Shown: piece after piece, positions 9,711 to 21,900 of the stretch | How positions within the stretch are numbered: the stretch's first letter is position 1 | Layout: each line of letters starts with the position of its first letter | From: Diphasiastrum complanatum | Taxonomy: Eukaryota; Streptophyta; Lycopodiopsida; Lycopodiales; Lycopodiaceae | Direction: 5' to 3' | NCBI GenBank assembly: GCA_029204225.1 | Contig: CM055102.1 | Coordinates: 6,901,775 to 6,965,774 of the forward strand | Length of the DNA stretch: 64,000 bases | The notes under the pieces: generated by a model | The model's input: only the letters and a program-made list of their open reading frames with translations | Databases searched by the model: none | Told to the model about the DNA's origin: nothing | Position numbers and translations under genes: made by a program

Positions 9711-10966
9711 CCAGCTGTTCCCCAAGAGCTTAACCCATTCACGTTCATGCAAGGAACACTCAGAACCACAAGCCGCGACAGATATGAAGACAACCAGTTC
9801 CTGGACCGAATGGTCTCGACAGCATACCGCTGGTGCCACAGACCGAATGGTCCCAACGGCATACCACTGGCATCCCGGGATACGACCCTCAGCTGCGTGC
9901 CTGATCAAAAAGTTTGAAGCGGCCTTACAACTGGCGCTTTTACCGAACACTGAAACCCAGAAGGTAATCAAAGTTAGTTTGAGGAAAATCCCACCTTATT
10001 AATAAATTTGAGAAGGTTACATTTCAAGTGCGTGACCGACCCTAGTCTCCGGGGTGTTGGCATGCCAAGGTGGGCGCCAGGACAACATTCCAGCAAGGGA
10101 AGCTGAGACTTGGTTAGAGCTCGCCCTGAGTCGCAACCCGCATTCCCCTATAGTATTGGTAGGATTCGCCACCTCCCCTCATACCTTTGCCTAGGCTAGT
10201 AAAGCACATTTTCTCTCTCTAGAATGTATTGATCCCCAGGCTTCCTTTATTCATGCCTATATCGTTTGAGGTGATTGCACATCGATCCGAGCTCTCTGGA
10301 CTTCGCTAGAACCAATCAAAGATTTTCAGCCATAGGAATTTGGCACTGGCTGGATTCTGGTCACAGTGGCACCGAGAGTGGCAATGGGAGCAACAGTGGT
10401 GCTGCTAGCGCCGGAAGTAAAGCTTGTAAAGGTAGCTTTACAACATCTATGCTCCTAGCATATTTGGACACGTGCAGCCCATGCCCTCTTCCTCGTCCTT
10501 TCTCCTTGTTGATTTTAGCTATGATATGGCTGTTTGACTTTGATTTCTCCTTCTCCTTTCCATAGCAGTCCACAACCATCAATCCACGGCCGTCTGTAGG
10601 CTTGCTCACATTGCTAGGGCGCCTTGTTGTAACAATATATAGCTCTAAAAATGATCTCACATGCCCTTATGCTGGAACCCTTATGCTGGAATTAATGACA
10701 TCACTTGGTGCAATAACAATTGTAAGCAGCTCATTTCCATTGGAAAAATTGTGTTTTGCTTGGAAAAATCGAAAATTTGAAAAATCACTCAGATTTCACC
10801 AATATAGCTTGTAAATTTTCTTAGCTCTATGATAAGAGATGCAGTAAAGCTTTGTGCTTTACTATTACTGAGAACTGAACTAATAGCCTGATTGACCAAC
10901 CATAACGGTTCTTCGAATTCTCTCAAAATTTGGCTCTTGATTGTAGTAAAATTGCACCTGACCAAG
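9711..10966. other. No recognised gene
   Basis: Open frames up to about 124 codons exist on both strands but none has a recognisable domain or splice structure. The part near 10860-10966 is probably retroelement leader because a PBS follows. Confidence 0.45.
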
Positions 10967-10978
10967 GCTTTGATACCA
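10967..10978 (-). other. Degenerate primer-binding site of a reverse LTR element
   Basis: GCTTTGATACCA is one base away from the complement of the Met-tRNA PBS and is followed at once by TGTCATAGATCG, a plausible LTR edge. The other LTR end could not be placed, so an LTR from 10979 to somewhere before 11350 is only likely. Confidence 0.55.
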
Positions 10979-12470
10979 TGTCATAGATCGATCTTGCAGT
11001 TTACACTAGCAATCTAACAGGCTCTCCATCAATCAAATTCACAATAGTTAAAGAAAAGAGCACATGACACCCCAATCAACACACACAATGAACTGTATAT
11101 TCAAAGAACAAACAAATAAAAACACATTTTTATGGGGGGTGCCATTGCATGGTGAAACGGTCTCTGTGAGGGGACATGTGTCTCGACTCAGTATCTATCC
11201 GTGCCGTAAACAAGGCACACACACTATCACATAAGCAAAAAAAATCGAAAAACTGTTAAAAATGTAAATGTACATCAGACTAAGAAATAAACTACACTTA
11301 TTATATTTACAACTTTGGAGGTCATGCCACAAAGGCTCCTAGTGTGGGTTGTTTAGAACTCTCTAGTGAGGTGTTTTGGAAGCGGACTAAGTACATAGAC
11401 TAATCCCAAAAAGGAGTGCACTATCTAAACTTCCTTTCAACGTAAATGAGGATAGGTGCTTAATTCCAACCAAACTACAATCAGAGACATGTAAAACAAA
11501 TCCATGCAATGTGACATATTCCAATTCTAGCCCCTGGTCTCAAGTCCCCCTCGTGCCATCTCACTCTAGTGGCCACTAAAGTTGAGTCGTAGTTAGAATG
11601 AATCTACACTTGATGTGATCAGGTCATTGGGGCAAAAAATGATCATTTTTTTAGTTTTAGGCTTAAAATGTAAGCCCATGAATTTAAGGGCCAACTTTTA
11701 CCTTTTCGGCCAACACCCATGCTTGGGTTACCTATACGTGCTTGATAGTACTATGCACACCTTTGGGTCGAGTTGGCTCTATCTTTGCCTCATTGGTCTT
11801 AGCATGCACCTTGTTGGCTTGATGGGTTATGGAAATGATTTTAATGTGTTAACTATGACAAATAGCTTGCTTAAATGGTTTACCAAGTTGAATTATTTGC
11901 ACTTATGATGGATGCATATGTCAGTTTAGTCTTTAATGATGGGTCACCTTGTGCAGCCATTGGATGGTAGCACAATAGCCTTTTATGTTGAGTTGCTCGT
12001 GCAACTATTGAGTTGGTGCACTTGAAAAGCTAAGTTGGTTGTCCTTTGGTACCCTTAAGCTGGCCCGACAAAGTGCTCATCAATTTATTAACATGCGGTT
12101 TAAAACAATTTAGTAGGAATATGTCGAATAACAAGAAGTCTTTGAGATGTCTTGGGAGTGGAGCGGGTCCCTTCTAAAAGCTTGGACTTATTAAAGCACT
12201 ATTCCAACTAAACATTTTTTTTCCTCTTGGACATTCTTTTGTGCACGTGTTAAAATCTTCAAGTTAAGGAAAGAGAAGAAAGTAACTCTTTGTTAGCATG
12301 TCAATTATTGGGTGAAGTTTTTTTTTAGCTAAATAATACTACAAGGTGTACTTCAACAAGTGAAATAATTGTTAAGATTCCCTTTCTTTTAGATGAGGTT
12401 TGGAGTTCTATTGCCTTCACCCATGTGAAGGATATACATAAAAAAGTACATGAAATTAAAAATTAAACAA

Positions 12471-12474
<4 letters not shown>
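10979..12474. other. Probable LTR start, then no recognised gene
   Basis: The first few hundred bases after the PBS at 10967 should be LTR. Beyond that (11350-12470) I see only AT-rich sequence and short open frames without known motifs. Confidence 0.4.

Positions 12475-12511
<37 letters not shown>
12475..12511. repeat. (TA)n microsatellite
   Basis: About 36 bases of uninterrupted TA repeat. Confidence 0.95.
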
Positions 12512-12514
<3 letters not shown>

Positions 12515-13881
12515 ATGTATATCTCCATCCTTTAAATCCAATAATCACAAAAAAGACTCTTGTACGATGTGCCTACATCCCTACATCCAAGATGCAGCAA
12601 GATGCACTCTTGGATGTTTTGGACTATGAGAATGACGACATGCAACATCATGGATTCTTTGCTTTCAAGAGGAGCTGCCCACGTTGGAGGAGGAGATGGG
12701 AAATAAACCTTTGCTTATGAGCGTTGCTGGTGAATTTGAATTGGACAGTGAGCACTTGTTGCCATGTGGTGAGCGTTTGTTGGTCATAACTTTAAATTTC
12801 AACCATGTGACACATAGACAAGGTGGTGGGGCATATGGGTCACATATCACATGCACATTTGATCGAAGTTTGCACTTACATATACATGAAGATGATGCAG
12901 AGGGAGCGTTTTGGTTACGGGACATCTGGGTACACAAAGTGGTGTTGAAAATATCGTGATATGAACCAGGGGGCCAATCCAAATGATCAAATAGCAATTG
13001 GCAGAGTCCAAATGACACAATGCTAATCAAATACGATACGATACGATACGAGGTGGGGAGCAAAAGGCTTGAAAATGAAATATGAACAAGGGGTCAAATA
13101 GCAATTGGATAGTCCAAATGAGGCACTCATAGAAGATAGGTGATTGGGGGAAATAGGGCTTGAAAAGGACGTCCAAATGACGTACTCATAGAAGATAGGT
13201 GATTGGGGGAAAGGCTTGAAAAGGACGGATGATGAGGGAATTGAACAACATGACTAGTTCTTTTGTCTTGAGTGAGACATCAAAAACAGTGTTTTTTTGG
13301 TACACTGAATTGACCTCACTATGGATGTGTGCTTTCTAATTTCTACTACTATAGAACGATACAGGGCTCAGGGAAATGGGCAAAAAAGCTTGCATGTATA
13401 CAAAGGGCAAGCAGTCAGGTAGTGCTGCTGTACTTCTACCTTCCTTTCCCTTCTTGTCTTGGTATTTTTTTGTGGGCTGATGAGTGTTGAAAAAGGCAGT
13501 GTAATTTTAAAGAGGAAACGTGAAATTGTGAGCTTGTAATTGCGTGAGAAGACCATAGGTTGAGCGTGTGTGTAGCCGTTTTGACCTCCAGAACATTGAC
13601 ACACACTGTAATTCTGTGTAATTCTTGAATATAGAACTGGAAGGTTTGTGGGTTTTTGACCTTATGTCTTTATCAATCTGGACACCGAATATCCGCAGCT
13701 GCAGCTGCTGTACCACTTTGTCAATTGCTCAATTGATTGCTGCGGACGTTGGTGTCTTTTGCTGTGCTGTCCCAGTGGAGGTTGCGTTTCCTGGAGACTT
13801 TCTTTCACAAACCAACGTCAATTTCACGGTATTCTTTCTGTTTGTGAGGAAGCAGAGCATGAATGAGTGTCTCTTATTATG
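12512..13881. repeat. No gene; (ATACG)4 and a 59 bp tandem duplication
   Basis: Four ATACG units lie at 13031-13050. A segment containing ACTCATAGAAGATAGGTGAT and TGGGGGAAA is duplicated in tandem at about 13111-13168 and 13169-13226. CAAATAGCAATTGG also repeats near 12990 and 13095. Short open frames show no known domain. Confidence 0.6.
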
Positions 13882-13981
13882 GTTAATTACTTTCTTACGT
13901 TTATTGCTATTAGATCTCTCAGAAAAAGTCAGTTAATCACTTTCTTACGTTTCTTGCCATTGGATCTCTCAGAAAAAGTCA
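13882..13981 (+). repeat. 50 bp tandem duplication upstream of the TMEM144-like gene
   Basis: Two adjacent copies (13882-13931 and 13932-13981) share CTTTCTTACGTTT and ATCTCTCAGAAAAAGTCAG with four or five differences. They end about 230 bp before the start codon, so they may fall in the promoter or 5' UTR. Confidence 0.9.
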
Positions 13982-14209
13982 GATCTCTTTGGCAGTGGGT
14001 CACTACTTCCAGGGACTCCATTTGAGTTCTTCATGCTTCTGCTTCGCACAACAGTTAGTATATTCCTGAGACCACTGCAACAAGTCTCTCATCTAAGATG
14101 CAAGAACCCCAGCAACGCGGATTTTGAATTTACAGGAAGCAGCTGCCTTTCAAATTCTGTTTCGTAAATTCTTTCCGTTTGGATAAGATTGGAAAGGTAC
14201 ACTAAGAAA

Positions 14210-14270
14210 ATGGAAGAGTGGCTGGGCATTTCAGCAGCTTTGGGATCCATTATATTCTTTGGCTCTTATG
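14210..14270 (+). CDS. TMEM144: TMEM144-like gene, coding exon 1
   Basis: It carries the start codon and the first membrane segment (LGISAALGSIIFFGS). Donor ATG|GTAAATC, phase 1. The split Ala codon is completed by exon 2. It is followed by a 3071 bp intron containing a MULE-like element. Confidence 0.86.
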
Positions 14271-17200
14271 GTAAATCTTGCTTCAATATCTGCTGCTTTG
14301 GCATCGTTTGGTGCTTTTTTTGGCTTATATCTCTGTGATTAACGCTTTTACATTCTGTGTTCAGGATTCCTCGCAAATGTAGCTGAATAGGGTCCTTGAA
14401 ACTAGATAAACATAGGTGCATCATAACAGAGCAGTAATGCTTACTGCTAGGTTGATTATATGTTCTTGAAGGTTATGGTGTTGGTGATTCGCCTACATTC
14501 TTGAAAGTTGAGACATTATGTTGTCTCAAGCGCTGCTGTGCTTGCATTTTGGAAGGTATTCAAACTTTCAAAAATCTAATCAAACAAAGAAATTCATAAG
14601 TACAACCGACACACTGCTGCTCCTTTGGACAAATTATGGCTTTAGACGACTATGCCAGGTTTCTTGTTTATCTTTGTGGTGGCCACCTCTTCTTGGAGAG
14701 TGGGAATCTCTTTCTTTGTAAGCTTGTTGTTAGTGATAAGTTCTTGCAACTGCCATTGCATGGGCTCAAAGAACTCAGTGATATGGAAGATCAAATTTCT
14801 GGAGGGGGTTCTAAATTTAATAAAACATTCATAAAGTAGTTGCAAGTTCCAAATGTGAATGGGTACCCAAAGAACTAAGCATAAAAGTTTAATTAGAGAA
14901 GTATGGACTTATGGAGAACGCACCCATAACACATAATGGTAGAAAAAGCCCCCAAAAGTAATAGGACCACTTTGCTAATCACCAAGCAAGGCAGCAAACA
15001 ATGGAGCAACCCGTTCCCCGGCTGAGACACCCACAAAATATCAGCCAGGGCACCAGTGAAACAAAAAGCAAAGCGGCCGCCTTTCAAGAGTCCTGGGCAC
15101 CAACAAGAAAAAGCTAAAACAGCCAAGGTACCAAGGGAAATAAGCCAACAATCAATTGCAATACCTTCAATGATGTCAAGAAGGTAGTGTTCAGTAGTGA
15201 TGGTAGGGATGTGGGCTCCCAGACAGCTCCAACGATTCAAAGGGGCTGTATAGCAGTGATGGCATATCTTCTTACAAATGACAAGTGAGTGCTCCTTTTC
15301 ACACAACATAATGGCATAGGAGGCATTGCTTTAATGAGGAGTATGACAAGAGACTGGCGGATTGTTATTCTTAAAAGGGAGAAAGAACAAACTTTGAGGT
15401 CACCTATGCCACATTGGAAATTGTAGGAAATCATTTGTGTAACCTTCTTTCTATTTGTTTGATGGGGAAAAGTGTAGACACTGAGGAAACAAAAAAGTAA
15501 ACTGATATTGGCTCAAAAGCCGAAAGGAGGTAAAGAGAAAGCTTAATGGCCTAGTAGAGTTTAACGTAGAATGATCTGGGGCATTTCAGAGTAGTAGTAT
15601 CTATATTAGACCACTTTAGGCATTGATTTGCCCGATTTTGATCGCTAAAGAGATTTTGATTCTGTGGATGTTAAATATCACAACGCAAGTTTGGGTCAAA
15701 GAGATGTTAAAGAGCATAGAAAGATACTTTCAATTGCATGAGTTCCAAAAGGGTTTGGCATCTGCTATTGTTCAAACTGATAAAATAAGTGTGTAGAAAA
15801 AGAGAATATTGCATAGCTGTTACGCCCCAAATGCAAATGACTTCAAACTTCCATTTTAGGAGTGACTATAGGGATCAATTTCAAGCTTACTAGTAACATT
15901 TTAAAATCATCTTAAGTTGCTTGAGATCAGATTGGCCATGTGAGTGGAGATCATCTGAGTCAAATAGTTGAAATGAGCAGGTGTATCAAAAATGTGCTTT
16001 TACCATGAAGAAGTCGTTTTGATGGAAAAGTATTTCTTTTGTCCCAATAACAACAAGCATTTAGCCATGCATTTGGACCCGTTCATGGAGATGCAGATGC
16101 ATGACTATGATAAGCCATTGGCATCATGTGCTTCCTTTCTGATGGGACTCAAGAATTGTGAGGTAAGGAATATCTTTTTGTCACATAAGGTTATGTTCTG
16201 AGTTGCAGCGGATCGCGATCCGTTGCAAAAACGTTTCGGATCGTGCGATCCGGAACGTCAGCGATCCGCGACCCGGATCGCAAGTTTTTTTTTTTTTTTT
16301 GGTGGAAATAAGGAGTAATCTCCAATTTTTTTTTTTTTTTGAGTTTAATACTAACTAAACCGTAATTGAATGGTGGACATGCTTTTCCAATAGATATCAG
16401 AAATCAGTTTTGAATGGTGTTCTAGCTTCTGATGCCAATGGTTTGCAGATCTACTGATTCCGGTTTCTGTTAGAAAATGATAGAAAGAGTTAGAAGGAGC
16501 CTTCCTTAGACTGGCGGGAATTGTATACTTTTTTTGGAATAGCTGAAACCATCTACTGATGTATAAATTTCTGAAACCATATGAAAATGCAGCCAGTTTT
16601 CTTAAACCATCTACTGATGTCCAGATTTCTAATGAATGTAGCCCCCATTTGAAACCAAGCAACAGATCTGCATAACAATTGCTTTTTTGATATCCTTTCA
16701 CATGATACCCATATTGGCAACTATACAAAAAAAAAAAAATTGCGTTCCGGGAAACCCTAATGGGAAATCCCGGATCGCGTTCCGGAACGCGGACTGCAAC
16801 CTTGGTTATGTTGAAGGAGGTGGGTCTTTCAACTCATGAACCTAAGAAAATAATCGAGTGCAACTAAGTGATTCATGAGTACTTGATAAGTTGATAGCAT
16901 GGAAAGATCACCTCAGAAAAATGTAATTATTACTACTCTGTATCATCATAGTCGTAGAATGTTGATGCAAATTCATTCGAAACATCGGACATCAACCAGA
17001 ATTCTCTTAGGACCCTATGAATCTTCCTTACAAGATGATTACGAGATTTCTTGAATCAAAGATGTAGTCTTTTGTTATCGACATTAAGCTGAATGATTTT
17101 GTTTCTCAACCATCCACTTTTTGATTATTTAGTCCCCAAATGCTCATGTTTTAAAAGTTTGAAACTTATGGCACAAATGTTTGAAACATTTGAGTGCTAC

Positions 17201-18916
17201 TATGCATGTCATGAAGTGAACATTTCTTATTCTGAGTACTTGGTAAGTGGTATATTAAAAATTGTATAAGGCTGCAATGTTTTGCTAGTATTTTGAGTGA
17301 CATCATGTAAGTGAGATTGTAAAGAGTGCTGGTTTGTGCAGCGGTGCCTATTAAGTTGCCTCATGTGGTGGAGGCAAGGGTCGATCCTGTGGTATTCCAG
17401 TTTTACAAGTCAATCGCTTGCTTTCTAACATCATGGTTACTCTTGCTGTACTTGGTATTATTCTATTCAACTTGGTCATTTGTTTGCTTTTCTGCTAACC
17501 TAGAGATTCCCTCACAATCACTTTCCCTTTGTTCCAAGTTATCTTAATATGCATTGGATGCATTGTGCTGCGGAATATTTGTAGTTGATGTTCTTTCTTG
17601 CATGTGAATCATTTGGTTGCAATGTGTAGATTTTGCACTATGAGTTGACTTTTCTCAAATAATTGCAATCCAATAATCTCTCATTACAAAAAAGAAAATA
17701 AGTGTCTAGCTAGTTATGTTTAACTATCTCTTCTCTTTCTAGTCTCAGTGAAGTAAATCTATCATCAAAGAGTTTGGAAGCTGACAAGAATAGGGTATGA
17801 GGTCAACAGAGCAAGGCTCAACAACTTAACTCAACCTTTGAGTCATTGGAATACTATGGTCAATTACCCAATAACAAACATGAGAGCATAATTTTTTAAC
17901 TCTTAGTGAGCTGTTATAATATACTAGTTTCAAAATTTTCTTCAGTGCTTATAGTCTATGCATATCCTTCAAGGCGAATAGGATGGAATTTTCTCTATGT
18001 ATGGTGTTAAAAAGAAATTTATGGACATTAAAGTGAAAAGGTTTTTCAGCCATTCCAATTCACTTGGTGGGGTATACTTGGTGGTGCCATGTGGGTTTTC
18101 AATGGGATTGGAGCTATTCTTGGCATAACTTGGGCTGGCATTGGAGCTGCACAAGCAATATGGAGTGGTCTAAGTGGTACATCTCTCTGTCTCTCTCATA
18201 TACTTTTGATACCCACAAGACGAATGATTGAGGCTTATCAAGTTTTGTTTAATTCCAAGAAGGTCTGAAAAGTCACCTTCAAAGTGCTCATCCTTCTTTT
18301 TTTCACAAAGGCATTTGGTTATTCTCAACCTGATAGCGATCTTTTGAATTTTCACAGAAAGAGTTTATGCATTATATGTATTAATCTGTTAGTAAGTGGT
18401 GAAAGCCACTAGATGGTGGTGAAGACTGTTCTATAGTAATTAGAAACTGAATTATTGACCACCGAACCCTAAGTTACTGGTCAAGAAGCCTAATTGTTTG
18501 CAATCGCTAAAAATGATCACTAAAGAGGAGTGATAGGGTGATATTATTGCTTTTGTGAGCTACTTGATTTGCCCTTGTTTAGGCTGAATCAATAAAATAT
18601 CTTTGTTTTGCAATATCGCTATTCCATGGTCTCCTCTTTCTCTCTTATATGGTAGGCAAATTTTTGCCCAATTATTATCATTTTTTGTTTAAATTGTTGT
18701 GCAACATCAACCTAATATTCGAAAATTGGGCAGCCTAAGTGTAAAATACATAATTAGTTGGATATACTGAATGTGAGGCTAGAAATCCATCATTTATCTA
18801 GGTATTCTAATCATTTTACCTAGTGTAGATGAAGCGTTTGTCCTTAGTTTTGAGTCGTTAGATACTAAGTACCTACTTTTTTCAAGCTGCACATCTAGTG
18901 TGATGTGAATAAGCGC

Positions 18917-18999
<83 letters not shown>

Positions 19000-21900
19000 T
19001 GGATAATTTTATATGTATGTTTCAAGTTTTAGGCAAATTTCAAATTTTCAAAACTCTCCTTGCCTAATTTTATGGAATCGGACATTGGCATTTTAAAATT
19101 TTGATTTTTTGACGCAAATTTTAAACTGATTATTCTTTTCCAACCAAATAAGAGGGTAGAGTAGTGCTTTTGTGCACCCCACTAGGTTTGACCTCTTGTC
19201 TAGGGTTGGTGCACACACAATAGCTTTTGTGGAAACTTATACCTAAATAGTTGTAGGTAAGCTCTCCTTTGATGATCTCATGGTTCTTCCACACGTGTAT
19301 GTTTTGAAGGTCAACTACCGACTTGGGAAAAACAGTAAAATTTAAGAGGTTGGGTGAGCCTGGAGGGAGAAAAGGGAGAGACCCTAGACATCCCACCTCT
19401 TAACACAATCTGATTTCCTCATGCTGGGAAAAGGAAAATACTTTGTGTGTTTTAGATGTCCAAGTGACCCCATATTCAAAGTCAGAAATAAGCTAAATTC
19501 TCAGGAGCTGCAAAATTCAAATTTTCCGAACATTGTTGTGGGGAAAAACCATTGGCAAAAAAAAACTATGAAACAAATTCTTCTCTCAAATTTGTGAGTA
19601 TGATAAATGGACTGCTTTTGATTTATACCTGCAAAAAGGGGACCTTTTTTGACTAGCCTGAATGTTTCCTCAAGGATTTCTATCAAATGTTGAGTGCTGC
19701 TTGAAAACACCAAATGGTAAGAGGAGTTTTGTAGATGGCTGCTTGCATCTATGCTGTTGGAGTGAAAAAGGACCCCTTATGTTTGATGCAAGCCATTTGT
19801 CTTGAGACCGTGTTTGGGCATCGTAAATTTCATAGTAGTGAATGTGGCTACATCTCAGATTTGAACCTCATGTTTGTTTGGCGTGTAACTTTGGACATAT
19901 GAACCAGCTCTAGGCTTGAGTATCAAAAGACATAGCTAAAAGAAGGAAGCTTTCAGATACAAAAATTACCTTCAGCACCAGGAAGCCTCAGTAGGATGTC
20001 AAGTAGGATAGCAGGATAAGCCTCAGTAGGAAGCCTCAGTTGATGTCACTTACAAAGCTCATTAACATGTAGTTTTAAAAATGGTTTGAACTTTGAATTC
20101 AGTGACCATGTATCAAGCATATTGCCTTACTAAGGAGATGCCACCACCAAAATGCATTTGGTATACATCCCAACATGGATGATAAAAGAAACAAGCACTT
20201 TTTGTCTAAGAAAGAGGATGTGTATTATTGTATGCTCCTAGTGTAGAACCATAGGAAGGCAACGATTTGATTCGTATTTTGAGAAGTCTGTTCTGGCACC
20301 ATCTTCTGTGCCCTTGAGATTTTAAGAATGTTCAGACACTTTCGAGTAAAGCGATAGTGGAAAGCATAGAATCAATGAACCGTCAGCGGTGCACCACGGT
20401 TCTGAGAACCGTACGGTTCTTAAAATTTTTTGCCCAGAACCGTGGTAAATTAATTAATTAATAAATTGATTTTTTTTTTTTAGTTTCCCCCCCAAAAATA
20501 ACCCAAAAATATGCAAAAAAAAGGCCAAAAAAATCTGTGGAAGTCTGTGAATTCTGTGAAATCATCTGTAAAATCTGTCGAATTCATCTGTATCATCTGT
20601 GAAATCATCTGTCAAATCATCTATATCATTGATTTATCTGTCAAATCATCTGTACATCATGTGAAATCTGTCAAATCAGTGATGATTTCAGATGATTTCA
20701 CATCTGTCAAATCATCTGTATCATCTGTCAAATCATTTGTACTGTGTACATCATGTGAAATCTGTGAAATTTGTGTCATCTGTAAAATCTGTGAGAGCTG
20801 TGTCATCTGTGAAATTTGCTATTCACAGATTGCACAGGTGATTTGGTAATCAATCAATTAATTAATTATCTATTTAATTAAATAGAGGAACCGTACCACG
20901 GTTCAAGGAACCGTGGTACGGTTCCTCCCACGGTTCTGAGGACCGTGGGTTCTATGGTGGAGAGACAGTTCTTACGAATTCACTAATTTGTGGCTTCTGT
21001 GTATTATCTTGCAAGAATTTGATGGTTCCCCATGTCTAAGAGCAAACCAACGTCAGACCTTTTAGTTACTGTTTTGAAATTCTAGGGTCTGAACATTTTT
21101 TGCGTTAATTTTCCTTTTTGAGCTAGCATGGATGTAATTGAAGAGTTTTTTTGGCTGATTTCCAATTTTGTTGCTAACGGTTTAAATTACCTACTAACCT
21201 GTCACTTGTTTTGTGATGTGATAGTATTTATTTCCTATTTCTGGGGTGCGTATGTGTTTGGTGAGCCCGTGGAAAGTCAATTGTTGGCCATTTCAGCTCT
21301 GCTAGTCATGGCACTTGGCATGGTGGGTGTAGCATTAGCAGCGGCAGGAAAACTTCACCTGAAGTACTTTTCAAGCTTCCACCTTCCTTTTAGATCCTCC
21401 GTGCAATTCAAGAAAATTGGAGTGAAAGCAGGAGAACAGGAAAAAGATCTCCTCACTAGTTTTATAGGAGAAAGAGATACGAAGGTGGCAATATCCACAG
21501 ATTTCACACATTATGAAGTAGTCGCCAGTCTAGACAAAAAGCCAGACAGCGACCACTTTATGAAAGGCATACTTTGTGCAGCAGCTGTCGGTGTGGTAAA
21601 TGGCAGTTTGATGGTTCCACTTAAGTATGCACACAAGGCAAGCTTATAAACTTAGTCATTTCAACTTAAAGAAGAAACCATGTCATTAGTTGTACTGAGA
21701 TTTCTGTTTTTAGTTGTTATTTTTAGGTTATACTATATGGGATTGATGTTTTTTTCGAAAACGAAAGCATTACAACTTCAGAGTCCAGACACAGCTAAAG
21801 TGCATATTTTGAACATCCATGATCGCTAATAGCTGGTCACTGAGTCAACGTATCATGTATCTTTCAGTAGAAAACTATTCTTCAAAAGGAGGCTATTCAA

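Noticed and set aside
12684-12959. 91-codon forward frame
   Set aside because: No recognisable domain, no splice context and no second line of support.
14343-14391. Possible extra exon after exon 1 (TTCAG|GATTCCTCGCAAATG)
   Set aside because: It leads to a stop (GAATAG) within eight codons, whereas joining exon 1 to 17342 gives the family motif SYAVPIKLP.
20511-20849. 112-codon frame rich in KSVKSS and CEIC
   Set aside because: It is the translation of the CTGTGAAAT minisatellite inside an intron.
21128-21224. Upstream extension of the exon 4 frame (MDVIEEFFWLISNFV...)
   Set aside because: It lies in intron 3: the acceptor at 21224/21225 joins exon 3 in phase, and the family has no such insertion.
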